Assembly: GCF_015291725.1 (NCBI RefSeq)
Contig: NZ_CP030038.1
Span: 1,229,001 to 1,293,000 of the forward strand
Direction: 5' to 3'
DNA length: 64,000 bases
Source: Bradyrhizobium sp. CCBAU 51765
GTDB lineage: Bacteria > Pseudomonadota > Alphaproteobacteria > Rhizobiales > Xanthobacteraceae
The position numbers were made by a program, and so were the translations under genes. Below, in pieces: positions 9,138-17,682 of this stretch (its first letter is position 1; the number at the start of each line of letters is the position of its first letter). The notes beneath the pieces were generated by a model, which was not told the origin of the DNA, searched no databases, and worked only from the letters and a program-made list of their open reading frames with translations.

Positions 9138-9617
9138 CGGCAGCGGGTGCAGCTCACGGGACTCGTCAGCCTCGCGTTCCGCCTTGCGCGGAAAATCGTC
9201 CGGCCATGGCAGTGAGGTCTGATCCTCGAACAGGGCGAGCAGCAGGCACGCTCCGTCGGCAAAGGTCGATCCGTCGCCGAGGCCGAGCGTGGACGACCAC
9301 GCACCCGGCATCGGCTGGTGCGCGTCGCGCACCGCGATCGCGGGTCCCCACCACCAGGCCGGCGCCGGCGACCGTTCGTCCTCGGGCACAGCGAGCCAGC
9401 GGGCGAATTCGTTCACCACGCGCTCGAATTGCAGGCTTGCGGCCTGATGCATTCGCTCCGTGCTCCTTGTCGCGCCTGAAAGCAGGCCGATGCGCGCACG
9501 CGGTCGTGGTCCTGAAGCTTTGAAGAACGCCGCGTCGCGCAGCCACGTATGCCGCTCCATCGGCGGCCATACCACAAGCACCCGGCGGCCGGAAAAGCGG
9601 CCGGCGCGGGTTTTCAT
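9111..9617 (-). CDS. Hypothetical protein
   Basis: A 168-residue soluble protein I do not recognise. It opens with a basic stretch, and the middle is rich in tryptophan and proline (PAWWWGPAIAVRD, then SLPWPDDFPRKAE). There is no signal peptide or membrane helix. Its last 27 bases overlap the 3' end of the convergent GGDEF-EAL gene. It starts 60 bases after the galE stop on the same strand, so it may be the last gene of the polysaccharide operon. A later ATG at 9560 (MERHTWL) is possible. Third-position GC fits a real gene. Confidence 0.6.
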   Translation of the reverse strand: MKTRAGRFSGRRVLVVWPPMERHTWLRDAAFFKASGPRPRARIGLLSGATRSTERMHQAASLQFERVVNEFARWLAVPEDERSPAPAWWWGPAIAVRDAHQPMPGAWSSTLGLGDGSTFADGACLLLALFEDQTSLPWPDDFPRKAEREADESRELHPLPSDDSAFQP

Positions 9618-9677
9618 AGTCTCTTCATTCCCTTTAGCGGCTTAAGGTGCCCGTCGGCAAGCTGCAATACGGTCGCC

Positions 9678-10670
9678 CTAGCGCGATCTGAACGGATGCG
9701 CCTTCTGGTGCCAGGCCCACGCCGTGCGGATCACCGTGGGCAGATCGGAGTGGCGCGGCACGAAGTTCAGCACGTTTCTCGCGGCAGAAGGATCCGCGAC
9801 CAGATAGGTGGGGTCGCCGGCGCGGCGCGGCTTGACGCTGTGCGGCACCTCGCGCCCGGCCTCCTGCCTGATCGCGTCGAGGATCTCGCGTACGGAGAAG
9901 CCGGAACCGGTGCCGAGATTGAAGCTGCCGCCGGCATGCCCTTGTTCCAGAAGCTTCAGTGCCGCGACGTGCGCGGCCGCAAGGTCCGTCACGTGGATGT
10001 AGTCGCGAATGGCGGTGCCGTCGGGCGTATCGTAATCGTCGCCGAACACCGCGAAGTCGACATGGCCCTGCAGCGCCATCATCGCACGTGGAATGAGATG
10101 GGTTTCGTTGTCGCGCAGTTCGCCGATCCCGCCGGCCGGATCGGCGCCGCTGGCATTGAAATAGCGCAGGCAGAACGCACCGAAGCCGTAGGCGGTGCGG
10201 TAGTCGGCGAGCATGCGCTCGATCATCAGCTTCGATGCGCCGTACGGATTGATCGGTGCGCAGGGGAAGTCTTCCGGCAGCGCCTTGGAATCGGCGTTGC
10301 CGTAGACGGCGCCGGTCGAGGAGAACACGATGCGATGGCAGCCCGCGTTGCGCATGGCCTGCAGCAGCGACAACGTGCCCTGGACGTTGTTGATGTAGTA
10401 TTTCTGTGGGTCGGTCATGGATTCCCCGACGAGGCTCGCCGCCGCGAAGTGCATCACTGCCGTGACCTTGTGGTCGGCGAAGGCGCGCGCCAGCGTCGCG
10501 CCATCGAGCAGATCGCCCGTCACCAGCGGGCCGGAGACGAAGCTGCGATGACCTGTCGAGAGATTGTCATAAACGACGGGCTGATAGCCGGCGGCGGTCA
10601 ATGCGCGGCACGCATGTGAGCCAATATAGCCCGCACCCCCGGTGACGAGGACGGTCGGTCGGTCGGTCAT
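9678..10670 (-). CDS. galE: UDP-glucose 4-epimerase
   Basis: Interconverts UDP-glucose and UDP-galactose (or N-acetyl forms) to supply sugar nucleotides for surface polysaccharide. The 330-residue length is normal. The Rossmann motif TGGAGYIGSH is at residues 10-19, the catalytic serine region SST at 117-119, and YxxxK is Tyr143 to Lys147 (YGASK). It sits 19 bp behind the WecG-type transferase gene and in the same direction as the Wzz-like gene, so it is probably part of one polysaccharide operon rather than a galactose-use operon. Confidence 0.95.
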   Translation of the reverse strand: MTDRPTVLVTGGAGYIGSHACRALTAAGYQPVVYDNLSTGHRSFVSGPLVTGDLLDGATLARAFADHKVTAVMHFAAASLVGESMTDPQKYYINNVQGTLSLLQAMRNAGCHRIVFSSTGAVYGNADSKALPEDFPCAPINPYGASKLMIERMLADYRTAYGFGAFCLRYFNASGADPAGGIGELRDNETHLIPRAMMALQGHVDFAVFGDDYDTPDGTAIRDYIHVTDLAAAHVAALKLLEQGHAGGSFNLGTGSGFSVREILDAIRQEAGREVPHSVKPRRAGDPTYLVADPSAARNVLNFVPRHSDLPTVIRTAWAWHQKAHPFRSR

Positions 10671-10689
10671 GTCGTCTTCTGCTCTTCTT

Positions 10690-11493
10690 CTAGCGGATGG
10701 GGCGGTTGCGGCTGAGGAGAAGATAGAGCGCGCGGGGGTTGGTGGTCAAATAGCGCCAGAGCAGGCGGCGTGGCTCGAGCAAGGTGCGCCAGGCCCATTC
10801 GAGCCCGATCTTCTGCATCCATTGCGGCGCGCGGGAACGGCTGCCTGACAGGAAATTGAACAGGCCGCCGGACGTCTTGATGACACCCACATTGGTGAGA
10901 TGCGGCGTGAAATCTCTTACGAATGCCTGCTCATTGGGCACGCCGAGGGCGACCCACAAATAGTCCGGTGCAAGGGCATTGATCTCCTCGACCTTGGCAC
11001 GCAGCGCCTCGCCTTGCAGATAGCCGTGGCTGCGTCCGACGATTTTGAGCCTGGGATACATCTTCTGGACGTTGTCGACCGCGGCGGCGTTCTCGGCCTC
11101 GCTTGCGCCGAACATGTAGAACGTGCGGCCGACGGCCTCAGCCTTGCGCGCAACGATATGAAACAGGTCCGTGGTCGCAACGCGCTCCGGCAGCGGGAAC
11201 CAGGATTGCAGCTTCGAGGCCGCGACCAGAGGCTGACCGTCCGCGTTGATCAGGTCGGCGGCGCGGAACAGCCGCTCGGTCTGCGGCTCGGTCGAGCAGC
11301 GTGCCAGCACCTCGCCATTGGCCGAGGTCAGGAACAGCGGGCGGCCGATGCGACTGTCAGGATCGGTCGCCTCGATCATGAAATCGGCGGTGGCTTCCAG
11401 GTCGAGCGCGGCCATGCGAAGCCCGCCGACGGTAATTCTCGGCACCTCGGCAGTCGCTGCCCGTCCTTCGAGGTTGACGCGGCGCTCAAGCAT
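10690..11493 (-). CDS. WecG/TagA/CpsF family glycosyltransferase
   Basis: A 267-residue GT26 enzyme. The family transfers N-acetylmannosamine, its uronic acid or a similar sugar from UDP-sugar to a polyprenyl-diphosphate-linked acceptor at the inner membrane face. FLTSANGEVL (about 54-63) and NADGQPLV (about 83-90) hold the conserved Thr/Asn and Asp of the family, and FMFGAS-type and LWVALG-type segments follow. It overlaps the end of the upstream Wzz-like gene by 8 bp, indicating translational coupling. It probably adds an early sugar of the repeat unit. Confidence 0.92.
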   Translation of the reverse strand: MLERRVNLEGRAATAEVPRITVGGLRMAALDLEATADFMIEATDPDSRIGRPLFLTSANGEVLARCSTEPQTERLFRAADLINADGQPLVAASKLQSWFPLPERVATTDLFHIVARKAEAVGRTFYMFGASEAENAAAVDNVQKMYPRLKIVGRSHGYLQGEALRAKVEEINALAPDYLWVALGVPNEQAFVRDFTPHLTNVGVIKTSGGLFNFLSGSRSRAPQWMQKIGLEWAWRTLLEPRRLLWRYLTTNPRALYLLLSRNRPIR

Positions 11494-13864
11494 ATTGTCT
11501 GCCTCGATGGCGCGTTTGGATTGCAGGGGTGAGCTCGTCGAGCACGACGCCGACGAGCTTGCGCTCGGCGGGGCCGAGCGCGGCCAGGATCTCTTCCAGG
11601 CTGTCGTTGACGTCGAGGCTGGTCGGCAGCACGGCCACCAGCGAGTCGGTGTCGTCGAGCAGCTTGCGGCCGCCGGCCGAGAGCGGCATCGCCGGGCCGT
11701 CGAGGATCACGAGATCATAGCCGCCGGCGGAACGGGCTTGCGCAATCGCCTTGCGGATCGCGGCGGCAGCCTTGTCGGCATCGCCCTCCGCGGCGGGCAG
11801 CACCGAGATGCCGTTGACCGTCTTGATCTCGCGTGCGTCCTTGTTGCCGATCGAGAGCCATCCGAGCCTGCTCGGTTCGCTCTTGCTGGGACGGCTGACC
11901 TTGTTCGAGAGCGAGCGTGCCTGATGGTCGGCATCGATCATCAGCACGCGGGCGCCGTCGCGGGCAGCGGCCAGCGCAAAATTCAGCGTGGTCACGCTAC
12001 GTCCGGTGGTTTCGCCGGCACCGACAAGCGCGATGACCGGCATCGCCTTGCCGCCGGCGCGCCGGACGACCGCCGCGCGCATGTCACGCCAGGCGTTGAG
12101 CAGTGTCGTCAGCGGAAAGCCGGGGCGGAGCGTTGGCCAACCCAGCCGCGTGAGGTCGACGCCGCCGCCCGTAGCGAGGATGGCGCCGAGCGTGTGGATG
12201 ACGTCGGCTTCCTGGAAGCGTGCGATCAGCGGCTTCTCGATCACGGGCCTTTCGACCATCGAAGGCTGGAGCGGGGGCGCGACAAGTTCCGGCGGAATCT
12301 GTTCGACTTCCGGAACCCGCGAGGCCGGCGGAGGCCGCGACGCCTCCGGCGGGGGCGCGCGCTGCGGAGCTCTCATTGCATCTGCATCCGGCGCCGGCGC
12401 GCGCTGTGGACGGGCAGGCGCCGGTGCTGGTGCGATCGCGCTGGTGAATAGCAACTCGGCTGCGACGAACCAGCTCGAGGCCGCGATCGCCCCGAAGATG
12501 AAGCCGATCATGGCGAACAAGCTCATCGCGGGCGGGAACGAGCGCCGCTGCGGCACCGTCGCCTCGCCGATGACGCGGGCCGCCGACGTGTTCAGGCTCT
12601 CCTGCTCCTCGGTCTCGCGGGAGCGCTTGAGAAAGGACTGATAGACGTCGCGGCTGGCATCGGCTTCGCGCTCGAGCTCGCGCAGGCGCACGGCGGCCTG
12701 GCTGAGCTGGACACTCTGCCGCTTCTGGGCCTCCAGCGCCCGGTTGAGCGAGGCTTCGAAATCGCGGGCGCGTGTCAAATCATTCTTGGCCGACTGGGCG
12801 AAGCGGTCGATCTCTTCGTTGATGGTGCGCTTGAGGTCCTCGACCTGCTTCTCGGTCTGGCGCAGCGCCGGATGGCGCGGCCCGAGCTCGCCGGCCTGCT
12901 CCGCATATTTCTTGCGGGCATCGGCATATTGCGCGCGCAGATTCGCGATCGTCGGCGACTGCAGCGCCTCGGGGATCGCACCTGCATCCGTGGCCGTGCG
13001 CCGGCTCGCCTCGATCTGGTCGAGCCGCGCCTGCGCATCCATCGTCGCCGCACGGGCCGCGGAGAGCCGCTGGTTGCTGGCGGAGAGTTGCTGGTCGCTG
13101 ATCAGCGCATCCTGGGTGCCGACGAAATTGTTTTGGGCCTTGTAGGTGGCAAGCGCAGTCTCGGCGTTGCGCAGCCGGTCGCGCAGCTCCTTCAGGCGGC
13201 TGGAGAGATCGTTGGTGGCGCGCCGTGCGGCCGACGCCTGCGAGTTGCGGGATTCGGCGAGGTAGGCATTGGTCAGTGTGTTGGCCAGCATCGCCGCTTT
13301 CGCGGGATCCGTCGACCAGACCTCGATGTCGACGATGAAGCTCTTCTCGGTCTTGCGGACGGTGATGTGCTTGTTCAATGCGTCGAGCGCAGCAAGCTGC
13401 ACTTCATTCTTCTCCGCGGCGGACGGCGCGCGGGGGTGCAGGCCGATCAGGCCGAGCAGCGACGACATCAGGCTCCTGCCGTCGCCACCGCCGAATTCCG
13501 GATCCTTGTCGAGACCTGCCTGCTGTATCACCTGGAGCAGTACGCTGTTGGACGTGATCAGGCGCGCCTGGCTCTCCACCACCATGGACATGCCGGAGAT
13601 GTCCTGGGCGCGGGGCGTGAGCTCGCGATCGACGAGTTGGAGCTCGCGCGGGTCGACATAGAGCTGAGCGGTGGCGGTGTAGCGGGGCGTCACGCTCTTG
13701 CCGGCGACGACCGCGAGCGTCGCGCCGAGCAGGGCGGCCGCCGCGATCGCGACCTTTCGCCGCCAGAGCAAATTGACGAGCTCGAGCACGTTGAAGCCGG
13801 CCTGAGGCTTCCGTTGCGGGGCCGCCGGTCCGGTTCGATCGATCGGCTGGTTATAGTCAAGCAT
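11486..13864 (-). CDS. Wzz/GumC-type chain-length protein fused to a BY-kinase-like domain
   Basis: A 792-residue inner-membrane polysaccharide co-polymerase. The Wzz domain has a first membrane helix at about 34-54, then a long coiled coil in the periplasm (about 205-400), a second helix near 440-465 and a proline-rich cytoplasmic linker (about 475-530). The C-terminal domain resembles bacterial tyrosine kinases. Walker A is GAGETTGRS (about 612-620), with Arg where the nucleotide-binding Lys should be; VLMIDAD is the Walker A' motif. There is no C-terminal tyrosine cluster, only one Tyr near the end. It probably governs chain length but may lack kinase activity. Confidence 0.9.
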   Translation of the reverse strand: MLDYNQPIDRTGPAAPQRKPQAGFNVLELVNLLWRRKVAIAAAALLGATLAVVAGKSVTPRYTATAQLYVDPRELQLVDRELTPRAQDISGMSMVVESQARLITSNSVLLQVIQQAGLDKDPEFGGGDGRSLMSSLLGLIGLHPRAPSAAEKNEVQLAALDALNKHITVRKTEKSFIVDIEVWSTDPAKAAMLANTLTNAYLAESRNSQASAARRATNDLSSRLKELRDRLRNAETALATYKAQNNFVGTQDALISDQQLSASNQRLSAARAATMDAQARLDQIEASRRTATDAGAIPEALQSPTIANLRAQYADARKKYAEQAGELGPRHPALRQTEKQVEDLKRTINEEIDRFAQSAKNDLTRARDFEASLNRALEAQKRQSVQLSQAAVRLRELEREADASRDVYQSFLKRSRETEEQESLNTSAARVIGEATVPQRRSFPPAMSLFAMIGFIFGAIAASSWFVAAELLFTSAIAPAPAPARPQRAPAPDADAMRAPQRAPPPEASRPPPASRVPEVEQIPPELVAPPLQPSMVERPVIEKPLIARFQEADVIHTLGAILATGGGVDLTRLGWPTLRPGFPLTTLLNAWRDMRAAVVRRAGGKAMPVIALVGAGETTGRSVTTLNFALAAARDGARVLMIDADHQARSLSNKVSRPSKSEPSRLGWLSIGNKDAREIKTVNGISVLPAAEGDADKAAAAIRKAIAQARSAGGYDLVILDGPAMPLSAGGRKLLDDTDSLVAVLPTSLDVNDSLEEILAALGPAERKLVGVVLDELTPAIQTRHRGRQYA

Positions 13865-13965
13865 GATCCCCAGCTTTCATTCCAACTGCCGCGGGCTGAG
13901 GGGTTACTCTTCGCTTTACGCCACGCACCCGGCATATGGGTGCCCAATCAACGCAACAGGGAAAA

Positions 13966-13973
13966 TTAACCAT
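13966..13973 (+). promoter_or_regulatory. CtrA half-site TTAACCAT
   Basis: TTAACCAT matches the alternative CtrA recognition octamer and lies about 100 bp upstream of the Wzz-like start. Taken alone it is weak; it gains weight from the split site at 14078-14092. Confidence 0.35.
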
Positions 13974-14077
13974 ACTCGCTGAGGGACTATTCACGGAAAT
14001 GGCAAACAAAGCGTTTAAGCGCATGCCACCCCTGCGCGCGTCCTCGTGACGCTTGCGATACCGGGATCTTCCAGGGA

Positions 14078-14092
14078 TTAACGATTCGTTAC
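14078..14092. promoter_or_regulatory. Near-consensus CtrA box TTAA-N7-TTAC
   Basis: Seven of the eight fixed positions of TTAA-N7-TTAA are met. It is in the intergenic region upstream of the Wzz-like gene and behind the methyltransferase gene. The 13865-14155 gap holds nothing else I can name. Confidence 0.4.
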
Positions 14093-14155
14093 CGCGCGCA
14101 GCGTGGCCGCGAGCCGTCGCTCGTCCAGCGATGGGCCGGGCACGCGTCATGGCCG

Positions 14156-14956
14156 TCAGCGCTTCCGCAGGATGACATGATAGTCGCCGCGACGGACGTC
14201 GGTGCCGCGCGGCAGCACGGCGTTCAGCACCGCGGCGCCGGCGTCGACCAGGGCCGCAAGCAACGGCTTGCGCCGGCGCATCTCGGGGTAGCGCGGGCTC
14301 TCCACCTCGCGTCGATAGATCATCTCGAGGCTGTTGGCGGTCGCGAAAGCTTCGAGCCGGGGCAGCGTCACCAGCGGATGGAAGAACGTCGGGAACGGCG
14401 GCTCGCCGGGCAGACCGGCGTCCTTGATGCCGCGGATATGCCGGTAGAACCAGACGTGAAACCAGTGCGGCGAATACTTGGTGACGACTCCGGAGAGCGA
14501 GCGCGGATTGGGCGCGCCGATCAGGATCATCCCGCCGCGCTTGAGCGCGTCACGGAAATTCAGGAGCGCGGCGTCGACGTTCGGCAGATGCTCGATGACG
14601 TTGTAGCAGATCACGAGGTCGAAGGTCTCTCGCCCAAAGCTGTAGGTCTGGACGTCGCCGAGGATCGCCTCGTCGGCGTAGGTGTTGTTGCGGACCTGGT
14701 CCTCGTCGATGTCGACGACCGTGACCTTGCTGCGGCTCAGCAATTCCGGTGGCAGGACGCTGCACGAGCCGCCGCCGGCCTCATAGATGGCGAGCAGGTC
14801 CTGCGGCAGCTCGCGGCACAGCACGTCGTGGACGGCGAGCAGGCTGTCGCGGGCCTCGCCGGGGACGAGATCATGGAGCGCCTGGGTGGGTGTTGTGGCC
14901 GCGGAGACATCGATTGCCGTGGCTGTCGCGAAGTCGATCGTGGCTGGCTTGTTCAT
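14156..14956 (-). CDS. SAM-dependent methyltransferase (class I)
   Basis: A 266-residue soluble enzyme with a class I Rossmann fold. Motif I is a glycine-rich EAGGGSC (about 59-65), VVDIDED follows near 79-85 (acidic residue for the ribose), and DLVICYNVIEHL near 118 is the motif IV region typical of UbiE/Methyltransf_11 proteins. Its position between Wzz-like and glycosyltransferase genes suggests methylation of a sugar or of the chain end in surface polysaccharide. The acceptor cannot be read from sequence. Confidence 0.85.
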   Translation of the reverse strand: MNKPATIDFATATAIDVSAATTPTQALHDLVPGEARDSLLAVHDVLCRELPQDLLAIYEAGGGSCSVLPPELLSRSKVTVVDIDEDQVRNNTYADEAILGDVQTYSFGRETFDLVICYNVIEHLPNVDAALLNFRDALKRGGMILIGAPNPRSLSGVVTKYSPHWFHVWFYRHIRGIKDAGLPGEPPFPTFFHPLVTLPRLEAFATANSLEMIYRREVESPRYPEMRRRKPLLAALVDAGAAVLNAVLPRGTDVRRGDYHVILRKR

Positions 14957-15364
14957 GATTTTCTGGCCGCGCTTGTTCTATTCAAATTTACAAGAAAAGA
15001 CTCGCTCGCCCGAAGAGCAAATCCGATGCCGCGCCGTCTCACTGATCGCAGTGCTTACGGCCGGGTTAATGCGTATGGGCGTTAACTACGGCATTGTTCA
15101 TGTTGAGACGTCGACGGCGCACTGGACCGCGAATTGCACTAACACGCGTGCGAGGTTTTGCGGCAGAAACACGCGAAGGCGGTTAAGCGTATGGTGTCGT
15201 GCCAGGATGACTGGAGATTACCGGGATGGCGTGGTGGATGTGCCGCGCGCCGATCGGTCATTTTGGCACGCATCTGTCCCGCAGCGACGTGCCATCGCGG
15301 CACGAGGCCGATCTGCGCGATCGAAGCAGGGCTTTCTCAACATATCTCGGCCATCTAGGACGTC
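14957..15364. other. 408-bp divergent intergenic region
   Basis: Lies between the minus-strand methyltransferase and the plus-strand GT2 gene, so it should carry both promoters. It is AT-richer near the methyltransferase start and has two TTAA elements near 15065 and 15081 that are 12 bp apart, not the 7 bp of a CtrA site. Short frames here have no family resemblance. Confidence 0.5.
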
Positions 15365-16393
15365 ATGACTTTGATCCCGACAGACCTGTCCGCCACGCGC
15401 ATCTCGGACGTCGTGTGCGATCCCAACCGGGAGATCGTGGCGAGCTCCCGCGTCATCGATCTGTCGGTAGGCATTGTCGTCTGCATTCCCTGCTTCCGGC
15501 GCCCGCAGCATCTGCGGCTGACGCTGGACTCGCTGGCGAGCCAGCGTACACCCCGCTCCTTTGCCGTCGTCATGGTCGAGAACGATGCTGCGCGGCGCGA
15601 GAGCGCGCCGGTCGCCGCTGAGTATCTCGCCGATGGCCGGCTCCAGGGCGTCTGCCTCGTCGAGAAGCGGCAGGGGAACTGCCAGGCGATCAACGCCGCA
15701 TTCGAGACGGCGCAGGGGCTGTTTCCCGCCGCGACTCGTTTCCTGATGATCGACGACGACGAGATCGCTTCACCGGACTGGCTCGAACTGATGGTCCGCA
15801 CTGCGGAGGCGACCGGTGCCGACGTGGTCGGCGGGCCGGTGCTGCCGGTCTTCGACGACGACAGCAAGCCCTGGCTTTCGCGTCATCCCGCCTTCTGTCC
15901 CGCCTACGATTACAGCGGAGCGGTGCCGCTGATCTATGGGTGCGGCAACTGTCTGATCACGCGTGCCGGCTTCGAACGGTTCGATCGTCCCGCGTTCGAC
16001 CTGCGCTTCAATTTTCTCGGTGGCGGCGATTGCGATTTCTTCGTGCGGTGCCGGGACGCCGGCATGCTGTTCCACTGGACGGCGGAGGCCGTCATCACCG
16101 AGACCGTGCCGCACAACCGCACCAGCCTCGGCTGGATCGCAAAGCGCGGCCTGCGCATCGGTGCGATCAACTATCGTGTCCAGTACAAGGCCGCCCAGAC
16201 CGCGGCGGCGCGTGCGCGGGTCTTCGCGCAGATGCTTGGGCGGGTGCCGCTGTCGCTGGTCCGCGCCGCAGCCTTGCTGAGGTCGTCGAAGGCAGTCGTC
16301 GCGATGCATCCCGTGATGGTTGCGCTTGGCGCGGCCCTGGCGGCCTTCGGGCTCGAGCCGAGGCCCTATGAAGCCTCGAAGATCGTGTCTTGA
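15365..16393 (+). CDS. Glycosyltransferase family 2
   Basis: A 342-residue GT-A fold enzyme. VCIPCFRRPQHLRLTLDSL (about 39-57) is the nucleotide-binding strand and helix. MIDDDE near 127-132 is the DxD metal site. GGGDCDFFVRC (about 218-228) matches the acceptor/base region of GT2 enzymes. Two C-terminal hydrophobic stretches may bring it to the membrane. The first 35 residues are an extension without match. It is convergent with a second GT2 gene 15 bp away. Probably adds a sugar to the lipid-linked repeat unit. Confidence 0.88.
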   Translation: MTLIPTDLSATRISDVVCDPNREIVASSRVIDLSVGIVVCIPCFRRPQHLRLTLDSLASQRTPRSFAVVMVENDAARRESAPVAAEYLADGRLQGVCLVEKRQGNCQAINAAFETAQGLFPAATRFLMIDDDEIASPDWLELMVRTAEATGADVVGGPVLPVFDDDSKPWLSRHPAFCPAYDYSGAVPLIYGCGNCLITRAGFERFDRPAFDLRFNFLGGGDCDFFVRCRDAGMLFHWTAEAVITETVPHNRTSLGWIAKRGLRIGAINYRVQYKAAQTAAARARVFAQMLGRVPLSLVRAAALLRSSKAVVAMHPVMVALGAALAAFGLEPRPYEASKIVS

Positions 16394-16408
16394 TGCCGCG
16401 GCGGCGGA

Positions 16409-17392
16409 CTAGATGCCGAAGCGGGCGAGCACGACCCTGATCGCGGCGCGTGGCAGCGATCTGAGCGACAGCCGGCCGATCATCGCGAGATAGGCGAAGG
16501 CTTCGCGATATCTGCCGAAGCGAACCGCTTGCATCGCCGAATAGGTGACGAGGTGAATCTCGGCGGCCTGGCGCAATCCGCTCGCCGTGCCCTCGGGGAG
16601 TCGCGCCAGGATCAGCCCGTCGTCGAAGACCCGCGCGACCGCAGGCAGGAAATCCTGCGGGGTTCGCACCGCCGCGTTCATCGTGTTCGACGTATGCAGG
16701 CGATAGTCGAGCAGAAGCTTCGGCGCGAATGCGAACTCGCCGATCGCTGCAAGGCGGCACCAGCAATGCCAGTCCTCGCAATATCTGAGCGAGACGTCGA
16801 AGCCGCCGACGGCGCGGAAAGCGTCCGCACGTGTCAGCACAATGCCGCCGTTGACGATGAAGTTCCCGGCCGTGAGCTGCACCAGCACGTCACCGGACGG
16901 CTTGCGGCGTCCCTTCAACAGGTCGCGCCGGCCGATCTGCCGTCCTTCGCCATCGATCGTATTGTAGTCGCCGTAGACGAGAATCGCGCGCGGAGCACCG
17001 CGCGCCGCCGACAGCAGCGCCGCGACCGCACCGGGCCGCAGGCGGTCGTCGGCATCCAGGAAGAGAAGCCACTCGCCGCTCGCATACCGGGCGCCGAGAT
17101 TGCGTGCCGCCGATACGCCGGCAGCGTCGTTGTGCAACAGGCGCAGCCGCGGATCGCGCACGGCGCGGACGATTGCCACGGTATCGTCGGTCGAGCCGTC
17201 GTCCACGACGATCACCTCGCCGACATCGCCTTGCGTCAGTGCGCTCGCGAGAGTTTCGGCGAGATAGGCCGCTGCGTTCTTGGCGGGAATGACGACGGAC
17301 ACCGCGACCGAATTCGCCGGCAGCAGGCTGCGCAGGCCTGCCGGCACGCGCGGCGCAACCGGAAGTTCGAGAACATCGTCGGCGGTGATCAA
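16409..17392 (-). CDS. Glycosyltransferase family 2
   Basis: A 327-residue GT-A enzyme of polysaccharide synthesis. SVVIPAKNAAAYLAETL (about 32-48) begins the fold, VDDGSTDD (63-70) binds the nucleotide, and LDADDR (112-117) is the DxD metal site. YCEDWHCWCRL near 205 carries the ED of the catalytic region. It has no membrane helices of note. It is convergent with the plus-strand GT2 gene and divergent from the Wzy-like gene. A perfect CtrA-type box lies just upstream of its start. Confidence 0.9.
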   Translation of the reverse strand: MITADDVLELPVAPRVPAGLRSLLPANSVAVSVVIPAKNAAAYLAETLASALTQGDVGEVIVVDDGSTDDTVAIVRAVRDPRLRLLHNDAAGVSAARNLGARYASGEWLLFLDADDRLRPGAVAALLSAARGAPRAILVYGDYNTIDGEGRQIGRRDLLKGRRKPSGDVLVQLTAGNFIVNGGIVLTRADAFRAVGGFDVSLRYCEDWHCWCRLAAIGEFAFAPKLLLDYRLHTSNTMNAAVRTPQDFLPAVARVFDDGLILARLPEGTASGLRQAAEIHLVTYSAMQAVRFGRYREAFAYLAMIGRLSLRSLPRAAIRVVLARFGI

Positions 17393-17407
17393 GCGGCGGC
17401 TCGTCTT

Positions 17408-17422
17408 TTAATGGACCGTTAA
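17408..17422. promoter_or_regulatory. CtrA box TTAA-N7-TTAA
   Basis: TTAATGGACCGTTAA is an exact match to the CtrA consensus, 16 bases upstream of the GT2 start on the minus strand and in the shared region with the Wzy-like gene. A half-site ATGGTTAA (reverse of TTAACCAT) lies at 17628-17635, close to the Wzy-like start. Binding is inferred from the motif only. The rest of 17393-17682 holds nothing I recognise. Confidence 0.55.
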
Positions 17423-17682
17423 CCAGGACGCATCTGCCGCGCTTGCCAACGCCAGCATAGGCAACCTCGGCCGTTGCGGATGATATCCCCATTGCGGTCG
17501 AAGCGTTGCCGCGAAGGTCTGCGCGGCGCCGGTTTCGTGTATTAGCGTTAAGCCGGTACCAAATCCGACGAGTGCGGCGCGGCTCGGCGGCATCCGTGTC
17601 CGCCATCGTCGCGATGCTGGTTGACGGATGGTTAACGGGGATGAGCTAGAACCCGGAGCTTCTCCGGCCCCACCACCTGCCC

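Noticed and set aside
15000..15200. Possible CtrA site from two TTAA elements
   Set aside because: The spacing is 12, not 7, and no half-site is near.
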